A stretch of 64,000 bases of DNA, from the NCBI GenBank assembly GCA_030828405.1, contig JAURCP010000007.1, positions 1-64,000 on the forward strand. Direction: 5' to 3'. The notes below the pieces were generated by a model. It made no database searches. It worked only from the letters and a program-made list of their open reading frames with translations, and had not been told where the DNA came from. The DNA is from Thermoplasmatota archaeon. Its GTDB lineage: Archaea; Thermoplasmatota; Poseidoniia; Poseidoniales; Thalassarchaeaceae. Position numbers and translations under genes: made by a program. Below, one piece after another: positions 16,467 to 25,536 of this stretch (the stretch's first letter is position 1; each line of letters begins with the position of its first letter).

Positions 16467-17222
16467 ATGAATATAGCCGTACTACTAAAACAAGTGCCAG
16501 ATACAACTGCGAAAATTACGATTTCAGAGGGGAAAGTTGATGAAAAATCAGTTAGTAAATGGTCAATGAGTCCATATGACGAATATGCTTTGGAGTCAGG
16601 GCTTCAATTAAAAGAGGCAACTGGAGGTAATTTAATCGCAATTACTTGCGGACCAGAAAGAGCGAAAAAAATGCTTACTGATACTGCTGCAGTAGGTGCA
16701 GATACTCTTGTTCATATCCCAGATGATGGTGTTAGTGATAGTACTCATGTTCAAAAATTACTTGCTGCTGCTGTAAAGAAATTTGACTCTCATGTTGTGC
16801 TATGTGGAAAACAAGCAGCAGATACTAATGGAGGTTCAACTGGACCGGGGGTTGCTGAACTACTCGATGCTGCATGTGTGACTTTGGTCTCAGAAGTAAA
16901 TTTTTCAGAAGGTAGTTTTACTACGATTAGACCTAGTAATTCCGGTACAGAGAAAGTAATTGTCGATGGGCTCAGTGTTTTTGCATTTGATAAAGGTTCA
17001 TCAGAACTTAGAAGACCTAATGTTAGGGGAATTATGATGGCAAAAAAGAAGCCTGTCGAGTCAGTTACGTCTAGTGATTTAGGAGTTAATTTAAATCCCT
17101 CTAATGTGAAAATGAATTCTCAAAATCCTCCTCCAGAGAAGCCTGCTGGACAAAAATTTGAAGGCGCAGAGTATGTCAATGAAGTAGTGTCTAAGTTAAG
17201 GAATGAGGCAAACGTAATTTGA
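16467..17222 (+). CDS. etfB: Electron transfer flavoprotein, beta subunit
   Basis: EtfB carries the AMP of the ETF heterodimer that accepts electrons from acyl-CoA dehydrogenases. Features are MNIAVLLKQVPDT at the start, MSPYDEYALESGLQL, the adenine-nucleotide loop ADTNGGSTGPGVAELL, and the tail GIMMAKKKP. Length (251 aa) is normal. The gene is preceded by AGAGGGGAAAAAATG, a clear ribosome-binding site. It sits between the glutaryl-CoA-dehydrogenase-like gene and etfA. Confidence 0.95.
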   Translation: MNIAVLLKQVPDTTAKITISEGKVDEKSVSKWSMSPYDEYALESGLQLKEATGGNLIAITCGPERAKKMLTDTAAVGADTLVHIPDDGVSDSTHVQKLLAAAVKKFDSHVVLCGKQAADTNGGSTGPGVAELLDAACVTLVSEVNFSEGSFTTIRPSNSGTEKVIVDGLSVFAFDKGSSELRRPNVRGIMMAKKKPVESVTSSDLGVNLNPSNVKMNSQNPPPEKPAGQKFEGAEYVNEVVSKLRNEANVI

Positions 17223-17231
17223 GGTGAAAAA

Positions 17232-18152
17232 ATGGATTTTACAATAATAGCAGAAACTAATGGTGATTCACTTCACCCAACTACATACCAACTAATCGGA
17301 GCCGCGGCTAGTATGGGTTCTAATTCAACCGTAATTTGCCCGAATGGAGTAGGTTCTTTAGAGGCTGCTAAAATAAACGGAGTCGAGAAAGTAATTTCAG
17401 CAACTGGAGATTGTTTCAATATTTTCGATGGAGGAGCATGGGCCTCGGCATTGTCTTCAATGTGTGGAGAAATGATTTTGATATCTGCATCTCCGAATGG
17501 GAGAGAGATTGGCTCTAGAATTGCTGCTAAAAAAGGCATTCCGATTATCCAGGACGTTGTTTCCATGACCGAAGGCATAACTGTTAGCAGGCCTATTTAC
17601 TCTGGTAAAGCCATGGAATCATTGACAATTTCTGGGAGTGCAGTAGTCACATTAAGACCTAATGCCTTTGAAGCAGCATTGGCAGAAAATGATGCCCCCA
17701 TAAACGTCGTTAATCAATCAGCAGATGTAAGAATTGCAATACAAGAAGCTATCAATAAAGCTAGTGAGAGATTAGATGTTACGGAAGCAGATATAATTAT
17801 TTCAGGTGGTCGAGGAATGGGGACAATTGAAAACTTTTCACATTTGGAAGAAATTGCAGACACTGTTGGTGCGGCAGTAGGAGCCAGTAGAGCTGTCGTA
17901 GACGAATGGGGTATGCCTCATAGAATGCAGGTAGGGCAAACAGGGAAAACTGTGACTCCGTCACTGTATATCGCAGTAGGAATTTCAGGGGCCATACAAC
18001 ATTTGGCAGGTATGAGGTCTAGTAAATACATTTTAGCCATAAACAAAGATCCGGATGCACCTATTTTTGGAGTTGCTGATTATGGTATTGTTGCAACATG
18101 GGAAGATGCAATCCCTGCACTAAAGTCAGCCCTTTCAGACCTTCAGTCTTAA
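17232..18152 (+). CDS. etfA: Electron transfer flavoprotein, alpha subunit
   Basis: The N-terminal domain (residues 1-180) is the ETF alpha/beta fold; the C-terminal FAD domain has [32 protein letters not shown], the FAD-binding [17 protein letters not shown] and [19 protein letters not shown] passes electrons to an ETF-quinone oxidoreductase not found here. The gene starts 9 bp after etfB behind GAGGTGAAAAAATG and is certainly co-transcribed with it. Confidence 0.95.
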   Translation: MDFTIIAETNGDSLHPTTYQLIGAAASMGSNSTVICPNGVGSLEAAKINGVEKVISATGDCFNIFDGGAWASALSSMCGEMILISASPNGREIGSRIAAKKGIPIIQDVVSMTEGITVSRPIYSGKAMESLTISGSAVVTLRPNAFEAALAENDAPINVVNQSADVRIAIQEAINKASERLDVTEADIIISGGRGMGTIENFSHLEEIADTVGAAVGASRAVVDEWGMPHRMQVGQTGKTVTPSLYIAVGISGAIQHLAGMRSSKYILAINKDPDAPIFGVADYGIVATWEDAIPALKSALSDLQS

Positions 18153-18177
18153 TTCGTTGCAATGCGTTGAAATTAAG

Positions 18178-18834
18178 ATGCCGTTTCGAAAGGCCATGGA
18201 CTCTAATGTATTCGAAGATAAGAAAGTCCGAATGGTGGTCGCTTCGACACTAATTCTTGGAATATTAATAGGATTAAGTCTTGCGGATGTTGTTTTTGAT
18301 GATTATCAAACTGGCCTAGGGGATAAAGACGGGGACAATGTTCCAGATATTTCAGACCTAGAACCAGATGGAGATGCTGGAATAAGATTTACACTCGTAG
18401 AAATCATACATCAAGAACTTTCATCAGATACTAATATCACACTAGTTTTGGGTTACAATGACAATGGAGATAGCGAAGGGAAATTAAACGGACAGGTTTG
18501 TATTCTCAATCTAACTATAATGGAGAATACTACTGTAACCAGACCATCTCATAATTGCGTATTCCAGGTAGCAGATTATGCTCTTAGATCCGTATCATTC
18601 GAATATAGAATGTTTGAAGAGAAAGTTATTAATCATGAAACAATAAGAGAAAATTGGGATATATTTGCAGGAAATGATAATGAAAATCCATGGGGAACTA
18701 ATACAACAGTTGATCCAGGATTTTTATCAGTTGGTAGCACTATACTGTTAGATGGGATGTCAGATAGTGATGATTGGGAAAAGAATGCAAGAGTAATTTG
18801 GTATACTAATAGTGTCGAAATCTTCGCAGATTAA
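18178..18834 (+). CDS. Membrane-anchored extracellular protein with Asp-rich calcium-binding-like repeat
   Basis: From ATG 18178, a basic N-terminus precedes one membrane helix (about residues 18-38, MVVASTLILGILIGLSLADVV), then GDKDGDNVPDISDLEPDGD, the Asp-rich loop type seen in thrombospondin type 3 or dockerin-like calcium sites. The remaining 150 residues are a beta-rich domain with two cysteines. It is probably a membrane-tethered outer-face protein. The gene follows etfA at 25 bp but is not obviously connected in function. Its stop overlaps the stop of the convergent propeller-PKD gene by 4 bp. Confidence 0.6.
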   Translation: MPFRKAMDSNVFEDKKVRMVVASTLILGILIGLSLADVVFDDYQTGLGDKDGDNVPDISDLEPDGDAGIRFTLVEIIHQELSSDTNITLVLGYNDNGDSEGKLNGQVCILNLTIMENTTVTRPSHNCVFQVADYALRSVSFEYRMFEEKVINHETIRENWDIFAGNDNENPWGTNTTVDPGFLSVGSTILLDGMSDSDDWEKNARVIWYTNSVEIFAD

Positions 18835-20324
18835 ATAACTTGAACAGTTAAAGTTGCTGTTGATGATGCGCCCCTATCGTCAACTATTGTAAGGTAAAAA
18901 ACATGAACTCCCCTTGATAATTTAACTTTTACTTGGGGGCTATTTGAAACTACTTTATCGGAATCATTTTCCCATGACCAAGTATTGATAGTACCATCAG
19001 GGTCGTAAGATTTACTTCCATCAAGTAACACTATGGCAGTACCATCTGAATCAGATTTAACTGTCATATCTTCGCCAACATCCACAATTGGTGGTAGGTT
19101 TAATGATCTAGCAGATTGTGATAAATCTTCTAAAATATCAACCTCGACCACAGGGGCAGAAAATTCCACTTCTAATTCTTCATCCAATGCTTCAAAGATT
19201 TCTGATGAATCAGGAGGCAACAAAGGTTTCATTGAAGATGCTTGTTCTTCTTCAACAGATAAAGCGCCAGAATATTCAGAATCAAAATTAAAATTTTCTT
19301 CTTCGAAATTATATTCGTTAGAGATTATTTCAGAGTCAGGGTTAATGATGAATATTGGAGTAGGTGAATGTTGTTTCTTGTCATCACCTAAAATAGCAAC
19401 TCTAGATTCACCTATGAAGGATATTTTCTCAACTATCCCAATGTGTTCAAGACTCCAAATTATTTCCCCATTAGGATTTACTCTAGTGATATCAAACCAT
19501 GAACCTACCAGAATATCCTCCTTCCAAGGAAATATTTGCTTTATTGAATAATCAAACTTAGATAATCGGTTATATCCCTTAGAATTTATATGTAATTCTA
19601 ATAATTCACCATTAAAGCAACCCAAAAGTACTCCTTTAGGTGTAGGAGTAATACAATTGACTAAACTATCTACCTCGCAACTATGAATTTGACCTTTTTG
19701 AATACTCCAACACTCTATTCGATTTTCAGGCCTATCGTCAATAGCCATTCCAAGTGAATTACGTGAGACTACAAGAACATCAGATGAACGAAATATCATG
19801 GATGAAATTGTTTCGATATCATCAGATGCTGCCTGAGAGGTTCTAATTTCATCACCTGAATTGTTGACCATAATGAAATCGCCGTTTTCAAGAGCGATTG
19901 CTGAATAATTTCCTTCATCATTACTACAAATATGAGTCATCTGGCCAAGCTCTTTTTCCCATAATAATTCACCATTAGAATCAAATCTAAATAGAGTCCC
20001 TGAACTATCTGCCACTAAGAAATCAGGTCCAGATAAACAAATGATTTCACACCCAGAATTTAACTCATGACTCCAAATTATTTCTTTAGAAAAACCACAA
20101 ATTCCTGAAATACTAGACCCTACAATTAAGATGCCACCTATTTCGAATAAACCAATTATTTTCCCTTCTAATTCAAATGATTCTTTAACCATACCCTCAG
20201 GTGAAATTATAGTCACAATACCATCTTGATTACCGACAGCCAAATTTCCATCAGACATTTCACTTGAAACGGTTGGAATGCCGCCAACTTCAACCGAATT
20301 GAGTACCTCAATAGTTGAATGCAC
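18831..20324 (-). CDS. Beta-propeller protein with C-terminal PKD domain
   Basis: About 330 residues of PQQ/WD-like propeller repeats (for example GNQDGIVTIISPEG, DSSGTLFRFDSNGELLWEKE) are followed by an acidic linker (about residues 330-400) and a PKD domain at the end: IVLLDGSKSYDPDGTINTWS and FYLTIVDDRGASSTATLTV. PKD domains are normally extracellular, yet I see no signal peptide or membrane helix. Either the start is wrong or the protein stays inside or leaves by another route. The GTG at 20324 is the only upstream start visible in frame. Ligand unknown. Confidence 0.68.
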   Translation of the reverse strand: MHSTIEVLNSVEVGGIPTVSSEMSDGNLAVGNQDGIVTIISPEGMVKESFELEGKIIGLFEIGGILIVGSSISGICGFSKEIIWSHELNSGCEIICLSGPDFLVADSSGTLFRFDSNGELLWEKELGQMTHICSNDEGNYSAIALENGDFIMVNNSGDEIRTSQAASDDIETISSMIFRSSDVLVVSRNSLGMAIDDRPENRIECWSIQKGQIHSCEVDSLVNCITPTPKGVLLGCFNGELLELHINSKGYNRLSKFDYSIKQIFPWKEDILVGSWFDITRVNPNGEIIWSLEHIGIVEKISFIGESRVAILGDDKKQHSPTPIFIINPDSEIISNEYNFEEENFNFDSEYSGALSVEEEQASSMKPLLPPDSSEIFEALDEELEVEFSAPVVEVDILEDLSQSARSLNLPPIVDVGEDMTVKSDSDGTAIVLLDGSKSYDPDGTINTWSWENDSDKVVSNSPQVKVKLSRGVHVFYLTIVDDRGASSTATLTVQVI

Positions 20325-20370
20325 AAATAATCTAAGCGCTAATGACCTATCATTCTAACTGACGAATGTG

Positions 20371-21873
20371 TCAAGCAGGAGCCGATTTTTTCGCTTTATC
20401 ATTTCTTGATTGTTCGATCTTGTTGAGATAATCTTCAGTAATTCCGCCAGTCACATAAATACCATCGAAACAAGAGCAATCGAATGTTGCAATATTATTT
20501 CCCCCTGGTCCTAAACAGGCCTCTACCAAGTCATCAAGCTCCTGATAAATCATCCAATCTGCACCTATAGCAGTGCAAACTTCTGAACTTGTTCTATTGT
20601 GAGCCACATACTCATTCTTAGCAGGCATATCAATTCCATATACGTTAGGATGTATGATTGGAGGTGCTGCAGACGCGAAAAATACTTTCTTTGCTCCTGC
20701 ATCTCTAGCCATTTCGACTATTCTCTTTGAAGTATTTCCTCTGACAATACTGTCATCAACAATCAAAACGGTTCTACCCGAAAATTCACTAGGTATCGTG
20801 TTAAGTTTTTTACGTACTGAATCTTTTCTAACTGACTGTCCTGGCATGATAAAGGTACGACCAATATATCTATTTTTGACAAAACCTTCTCGGTAGGGAA
20901 CTCCTAACTCTCTAGCTAATTCTAAAGCGGCGATACATCCACTATCGGGTACCGGAATAACAGCGTCAATACCATGATTAGGGTTCTTTTCTTTGATTCG
21001 GCGGGCTAACAAAGCCCCCATTCTAAGACGGGCAGAATGTACTGAAATTCCATCAATAATAGAATCAGGACGTGCAAAGTAAACATGTTCGAATATACAT
21101 GGTCGATGTTGAGGCTCAGGGTGACATTGTCGCGAATAGAAAGACCCATCACACCTCACAACTATTGCTTCTCCTGGCATTACGTCTCTTTCTAATTCGA
21201 AACCTAAAGCCATCAAAGCCGCACTTTCGGATGCGAATGCTCTTTCTTGGAATCCATTTACTTCCCTAACACCCATGCACAGTGGCCTGATTCCATTCGG
21301 GTCTCTGAATGCAATAAGGCCCCAGCCAGTAATTGAAGAAACGACGCTGTAACTGCCCTCGGCTCTCATGTGCGTCCTCTCAATAGCTCTGAAAACATCT
21401 TCTTGATCTAAAGCATCCATCCCTCCAGGACGTCCGTTGAGTGATCTTTGTATTTCTGCCGCCAATAAGTTCAGTAATGCCTCTGAATCGGAACTAGTGT
21501 TTATTCTCCTATGGTCGTACTCAAGTAAACTAGCAAGTATCTCCTCAGTATTGTTGAGATTACCATTATGAGCTAAACTAACCCCAAATGGAGTATTTGT
21601 ATAGAATGGCTGAGCTTCTGCTACTGACGAACTACCTGCGGTAGGATACCTGACGTGTCCAATACCAACAGAGCCCTTCAAAGATTTCATATGCCTCTGT
21701 TTGAATATATCTCTAACATACCCATTTGCTCTTCTATGATACAAATTATCATTATCGAAAGTAACGATACCTGCTGCGTCTTGCCCACGGTGTTGAAGGA
21801 CTAACAATCCATCATAAATATCCGAAGCAACAGAATATTCAGGGCTGCCAACAATTCCAATAATTCCGCACAT
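20371..21873 (-). CDS. purF: Amidophosphoribosyltransferase
   Basis: PurF makes 5-phosphoribosylamine from PRPP and glutamine, the first step of purine synthesis. The nucleophile is C2 in MCGIIGIVG, so there is no propeptide. The glutaminase domain includes VGIGHVRYPTAG and AHNGNLNN; the phosphoribosyltransferase domain has TVLIVDDSIVRGNTSKR, the PRPP-binding motif. The length (500 aa) is normal. PurA lies at 45317-46663, not linked. No purine-box or riboswitch is visible upstream. Confidence 0.95.
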   Translation of the reverse strand: MCGIIGIVGSPEYSVASDIYDGLLVLQHRGQDAAGIVTFDNDNLYHRRANGYVRDIFKQRHMKSLKGSVGIGHVRYPTAGSSSVAEAQPFYTNTPFGVSLAHNGNLNNTEEILASLLEYDHRRINTSSDSEALLNLLAAEIQRSLNGRPGGMDALDQEDVFRAIERTHMRAEGSYSVVSSITGWGLIAFRDPNGIRPLCMGVREVNGFQERAFASESAALMALGFELERDVMPGEAIVVRCDGSFYSRQCHPEPQHRPCIFEHVYFARPDSIIDGISVHSARLRMGALLARRIKEKNPNHGIDAVIPVPDSGCIAALELARELGVPYREGFVKNRYIGRTFIMPGQSVRKDSVRKKLNTIPSEFSGRTVLIVDDSIVRGNTSKRIVEMARDAGAKKVFFASAAPPIIHPNVYGIDMPAKNEYVAHNRTSSEVCTAIGADWMIYQELDDLVEACLGPGGNNIATFDCSCFDGIYVTGGITEDYLNKIEQSRNDKAKKSAPA

Positions 21874-21930
21874 AAGAACAAACCTCGCTAAGTTGTAAGG
21901 GTCTTAGCACTTTGCTATTCAGAACTTGAT

Positions 21931-22113
21931 TTATTTGCTACCCATGGAACGATTTCTTTTGCTCCATTGATACTTACGCATACGGGATGTTTTACCATAA
22001 CCACAAGACGAACATATGCCTTTCTGTTTATGGTAAGAATGACGTCCACATCGACGACAACGAATGTGAGTCGACTTTTGTCGCTTACCCATGCTTGGAG
22101 TACCTTTTGACAT
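21931..22113 (-). CDS. rpl37e: Ribosomal protein eL37
   Basis: A 60-residue ribosomal zinc protein: [19 protein letters not shown] leads to [14 protein letters not shown] and GICSSCGYG, the two CxxC pairs of the eL37 zinc ribbon, then a basic tail. It binds 23S/5.8S-like rRNA. The start is ATG 22113; a longer overlapping frame on the same strand is a shadow. No Lsm gene accompanies it here, although the pair is common in other archaea. Confidence 0.95.
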   Translation of the reverse strand: MSKGTPSMGKRQKSTHIRCRRCGRHSYHKQKGICSSCGYGKTSRMRKYQWSKRNRSMGSK

Positions 22114-22198
22114 GATAACACCTATTTGATAGCGCGGCGACTTACCGACTTGTTATGAGAGTTACCCTTGAGGGGATTAGTCAGCATAGGCCTTATTT

Positions 22199-22540
22199 CT
22201 ATTCAGGAGAATCTAATAAATCATCAAAAGGACGTCTTCTAAATGAGGCCCTCAATAAGAAATAAATGATTATAATGTACAAAAAGGGAATAATTATGAG
22301 GATTCCTAGAATACCTTCTACTAGGGAAAAACGGATAGCATCTACAATAGTTTCTACATCATCATTCAATGAGTTTATGATTAATGCAGAAATTAAAATC
22401 AAAAAACTTTGTACCGCTACTGGGATGGTTGGCTTACTGTAAGGATGTAGCGAGAATAGTTGGAAAATAATTAGAAAAAAATTCATCAACATAAAGCCAC
22501 CTAATGTGTAGTAGAATATCTCTAATAATATAGAATTCAT
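22199..22540 (-). CDS. Small membrane protein of unknown function
   Basis: A 113-residue protein with three predicted membrane helices (about residues 13-32, 40-62, 76-99) and short polar ends ending FDDLLDSPE. No family recognised. Its ATG overlaps the stop of the upstream membrane-protein gene (ATGA), which indicates translational coupling, so the two may form a complex. Confidence 0.55.
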   Translation of the reverse strand: MNSILLEIFYYTLGGFMLMNFFLIIFQLFSLHPYSKPTIPVAVQSFLILISALIINSLNDDVETIVDAIRFSLVEGILGILIIIPFLYIIIIYFLLRASFRRRPFDDLLDSPE

Positions 22541-23073
22541 TTTTCCTCAACCCCTATATTCATAGAAATTATTTTCTTAACAAAATCTTTTTCCTCTTCA
22601 GTTAATTCAGGTGCTGGATCTTCTAAAGGAATGCCATTTTCAACAAACCTAACTAATAAAATGAATAAGAATAATGATAATATTGCGCCTAATGAAGAAA
22701 ATAATGCTACAAGTAAAAAATTATCTGGCAACTCATAGTATTCATAGAATAGATAAAATGAAATTAAAATGATTATCCAACCAATAACTAACTGAGGATA
22801 ACGTACTTTCCAATAAATTGGTGACCCCCGGAGTACTAGAAAACATCCTAATGAGCAAACAAAAAACCATGGAGCAAAACCATTTATAGAATCTAGTAAA
22901 TTAGATTCTGGATTTTCAATAGGAGAATTGTTGAAAATTAAGAGTAAAATCCCCACAAGGATAATTGGTAGAGAAAAATTGCTTCTTGAAAACGAAGGCC
23001 CCATTCTACCAAAAGAAATACCTATCATCAATAGTAAAATGGCTGACCAAAACAGTATGGAGCCGAGAATCAC
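22537..23073 (-). CDS. Multi-pass membrane protein of unknown function
   Basis: A 178-residue protein with about five hydrophobic segments (residues 5-20, 32-47, 66-82, 96-112, 122-143) and an acidic cytoplasmic tail containing PAPELTEEEKDFVKKI. It starts at a GTG and is coupled by a 4-bp overlap to the small membrane protein downstream. I recognise no family or motif. The pair faces the eL42 gene across a 144-bp gap. Confidence 0.52.
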   Translation of the reverse strand: MILGSILFWSAILLLMIGISFGRMGPSFSRSNFSLPIILVGILLLIFNNSPIENPESNLLDSINGFAPWFFVCSLGCFLVLRGSPIYWKVRYPQLVIGWIIILISFYLFYEYYELPDNFLLVALFSSLGAILSLFLFILLVRFVENGIPLEDPAPELTEEEKDFVKKIISMNIGVEEK

Positions 23074-23217
23074 GCTAATCCCTAATAGTTCCTACTTCAT
23101 CTATGTTTTTTAACAAAAATCACTAATTCATAGTTTCCATCTTCAAAGATTGCGCGACAGAGTTCATATACGGGTCGTCAGTCGCCCGCATCGTCGTAAG
23201 ACGCTGAGGTGCTAAAG

Positions 23218-23499
23218 ATGGTCAAGATGCCGCGTAAAGTAATGCGTTACAGTCCTTCTGCTGGTAAGCACACAGAACACACTGTAGAGCGAGTTAAGAA
23301 AAGGCGGGCTAGTGAGTTGAAATGGGGTCAGAGAAGATTCCGTAAAGTTACTTCTGGTTACAGAGGTTTCCCAAGACCTAAACCATCTGGTGAGAAACCA
23401 ACAAAGCGTGTAAATCTAGTATTCAGATGCACTGAAACTGGTAAGGGTCATTCCCCTGCTGGAAAGCGTGCAAAGAAATTCGAACTAATTGATAAATAA
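23218..23499 (+). CDS. rpl44e: Ribosomal protein eL42 (L44e), zinc cysteines mostly lost
   Basis: The body is unmistakably eL42: KHTEHTVERVKKRRASEL, GQRRFRKVTSGYRGFPRPKP and KKFEL. In the usual protein zinc is held by CPxC near the start and CxxCG near the end. Here the first pair reads YSPSAGKH and the second RCTETGKGH, so three of four cysteines are replaced. The protein is therefore probably zinc-free while keeping its rRNA contacts. ATG 23218 or 23227 may be the start. It heads the run eL42, eS27, aIF2-alpha, with 13-bp gaps. Confidence 0.93.
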   Translation: MVKMPRKVMRYSPSAGKHTEHTVERVKKRRASELKWGQRRFRKVTSGYRGFPRPKPSGEKPTKRVNLVFRCTETGKGHSPAGKRAKKFELIDK

Positions 23500-23512
23500 T
23501 TGAGGGTTAATA

Positions 23513-23683
23513 ATGAGTGGAAAATTCCTACGTGTAAGTTGCACAGATTGTGGACATGAAACCATTCTATTCGACAGGGCGTCGACTTCAATCGCTTGTT
23601 CAATTTGCGGTGCTACATTAGCGAGACCCGCAGGTGGAAAGGCTGATCTTTCAGGAAGCACAGTTGTAGACGTCCTCGAATGA
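23513..23683 (+). CDS. rps27e: Ribosomal protein eS27
   Basis: Hand-translated 56-residue frame beginning MSGKFLRVSCTDCGHET and ending DVLE. The zinc ribbon is complete: SCTDCG (C10, C13) and ACSICG (C29, C32). This is the typical archaeal small-subunit protein. It starts 13 bp after eL42 behind TTGAGGGTTAATAATG and ends 13 bp before aIF2-alpha, which is the conserved archaeal order. Confidence 0.95.
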   Translation: MSGKFLRVSCTDCGHETILFDRASTSIACSICGATLARPAGGKADLSGSTVVDVLE

Positions 23684-23696
23684 AGGGGACAATAGA

Positions 23697-24485
23697 ATGA
23701 GTGAAGCCGAAGAAATATGGCCTGATGAAGGTGAACTCCTGGTTTGTACTGTAAAGGGAGTCAAAGAAAACGGAGCATATCTGAATCTTGATGGATACGG
23801 AAACAAAGAAGGTTTCGTATTTATTGGAGAAGTTGCTTCTGGATGGGTAAAGAACATTAGAGCGCATTTGAGAGAAGGACAAAGAGTCGTCGCTAAAGTT
23901 GTCACAATCAAAAAGGATAGGGAGAGAGTCGATCTATCTATCAAGGCTGTATCAGCGGAAAGAAGGAAAGACACTCTACAAAAATGGAAAAATCAGCAAA
24001 GAGCAAGTCAAATTATGCGTGTTGCTGCCCAAAGGGTGGATTGGGATGAAGAGAAGACAGAAGTAATATCTGAAGAAATGATTGAAAAATTCGGATCATT
24101 ATATGGAGCATTGGAAGAATGTGCAATTTCAGAAACAGCGTTATCTGATTCGGGTTTCACTGGTAAATGGATGAAAGTAGTAACTGAATTAGCAGTTGAA
24201 AATATAGTTCCTCCGTTTGTAGAGATTAGAGGTATTTTTGATATTGAAGTTTGGGGTTCAGAAGGAGTTGGCGCAATAAGAGATGCTTTGTCTGCTGCAG
24301 AATTAGTTGTTGAAGATGAAGAAGAAGTTACTCTAACTTGCCATTATGATGGAGCGCCACATTACAGAGTAGACATAAGAGCACCAGATTATTCATTGGC
24401 AGAATCTTCATGGGAAGCCGCAAAGAAAGCAGCTACGGAAAAAATCAATTCCGTAGAGGGCTCAATCTCCATAGAAAGGCTATGA
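23697..24485 (+). CDS. eif2a: Translation initiation factor aIF2, alpha subunit
   Basis: aIF2-alpha is part of the trimer that brings initiator tRNA to the ribosome. An N-terminal S1 domain (residues 10-85, ENGAYLNLDGYGNKEGFVFI and AKVVTIKKDRERVDLSIKAV) is followed by a helical domain and a C-terminal alpha-beta domain (IRGIFDIEVWGSEGVGAIRD). The 262-residue length is normal. It follows eS27 and precedes Nop10, the usual archaeal order. Confidence 0.95.
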   Translation: MSEAEEIWPDEGELLVCTVKGVKENGAYLNLDGYGNKEGFVFIGEVASGWVKNIRAHLREGQRVVAKVVTIKKDRERVDLSIKAVSAERRKDTLQKWKNQQRASQIMRVAAQRVDWDEEKTEVISEEMIEKFGSLYGALEECAISETALSDSGFTGKWMKVVTELAVENIVPPFVEIRGIFDIEVWGSEGVGAIRDALSAAELVVEDEEEVTLTCHYDGAPHYRVDIRAPDYSLAESSWEAAKKAATEKINSVEGSISIERL

Positions 24486-24548
24486 GTAAGGTTTTCTTAG
24501 GCATTAATTCATACACCCTCAAACATCAGGACAGCATGAGGAGTCACT

Positions 24549-24770
24549 ATGGTACGTACAAAATTACAACGATGTAATGATTGTGGAGAATACGGACTTG
24601 GAGAAATTTGTAAAAAATGTAATGGTAAAATGGAAGCTGTGGCACCGTTGAAGTATTCTCCTGAAGACTCACAAGGCGCTAGAAGAAGGCAAAGAGTTGA
24701 TGCAGGTAGTGATGAATGGGTAGAATCATTACCTACTCCTCGAAAAGTGTTTGAGGATGAGGAAGAATGA
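24549..24770 (+). CDS. nop10: Ribosome biogenesis protein Nop10
   Basis: Nop10 belongs to box H/ACA RNPs that guide rRNA pseudouridylation. The zinc ribbon is RCNDCGEYGLGEICKKCNGK (C9, C12, C21, C24), then VAPLKYSPED, the conserved helix start. At 73 residues it is slightly longer than usual because of an acidic tail (FEDEEE). The start ATG 24549 lies behind GAGGAGTCACTATG. Its stop overlaps the PAC2 start by 4 bp. Confidence 0.93.
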   Translation: MVRTKLQRCNDCGEYGLGEICKKCNGKMEAVAPLKYSPEDSQGARRRQRVDAGSDEWVESLPTPRKVFEDEEE

Positions 24771-25528
24771 AAACAAAAATTCATTGGATTATTGGAAACG
24801 GTTTACCGGAACATTCAGCGATACTAGAAGCGGTACCTGGTGTAGGGAATGTAGGTAAAATTGTGGTAGACGCATTAGTGGAAAAACACCCATCCAGAAC
24901 TATTGGATGGATTTTACATCCTGATTTCCCACCTCATGCTACATTATCAAGTAATGGACTATTAGCACCCCCTAGGCTAGAAATTAATTCAGTACTTCTT
25001 CCAGATGGAAAAACAGTAATTACAATCGGAGGAGATTTACAACCTATGACTGCAAACGGGCAGTATGAAGTCGCTGAAAGTATACTCGCAATGGCAAAGG
25101 AAAATAAAACTCCACAAATTCTAGTTTTAGCAGGTTTAGCAGCGGGTGCTGAAGACAGAAATATTCACGTAATATGTGCAGATTCAGGAGTTAAAAAATC
25201 ATTGCAAGATATTGATATCAATGTTACTGACGAGCAGCCGGAATCTGGAATGATAGGAATCGCAGGTTTACTTATCTCCCTCTCACCATTACATGATGTG
25301 CCTACAATTGGCCTGATAGCTGAAACAATAGGGGCGAGTGCTGACACACTCGCTGCCGATAGATTGTCATCTTGGATCGAAGAAGGATTAGAATTACCTC
25401 TTGACCTAGATCTTGATTCAACAGAAAAGACTGCTAAAAAACTATTAGCGACTATGGAAGTTTCTGGAGATATTGATGAAATATTAAATGGGACTGAAAA
25501 ACAAAATGATTCAAATTTTTACGCTTAG
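24767..25528 (+). CDS. PAC2-family proteasome assembly chaperone
   Basis: This 253-residue protein matches the PAC2 (DUF75) family: AVPGVGNVGKIVVDAL at the start, WILHPDFPPHATL, QILVLAGLAAG, and GMIGIAGLLISLSPLHDVPTIGLIAETIGASADTLAA. In archaea PAC2-like proteins (PbaA/PbaB) bind the proteasome regulator or assembly intermediates. Coupling to nop10 by ATGA and the upstream aIF2a/eS27 run follow the widespread archaeal arrangement. Confidence 0.9.
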   Translation: MKTKIHWIIGNGLPEHSAILEAVPGVGNVGKIVVDALVEKHPSRTIGWILHPDFPPHATLSSNGLLAPPRLEINSVLLPDGKTVITIGGDLQPMTANGQYEVAESILAMAKENKTPQILVLAGLAAGAEDRNIHVICADSGVKKSLQDIDINVTDEQPESGMIGIAGLLISLSPLHDVPTIGLIAETIGASADTLAADRLSSWIEEGLELPLDLDLDSTEKTAKKLLATMEVSGDIDEILNGTEKQNDSNFYA

Positions 25529-25536
25529 GTGATTTC

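Noticed and set aside
19033-19551. 172-codon plus-strand frame inside the propeller-PKD gene
   Set aside because: Serine-rich shadow of the acidic linker and propeller; no independent features.
21915-22121. Second minus-strand frame overlapping eL37
   Set aside because: The alternative frame (21931-22113) encodes the intact eL37 zinc ribbon.
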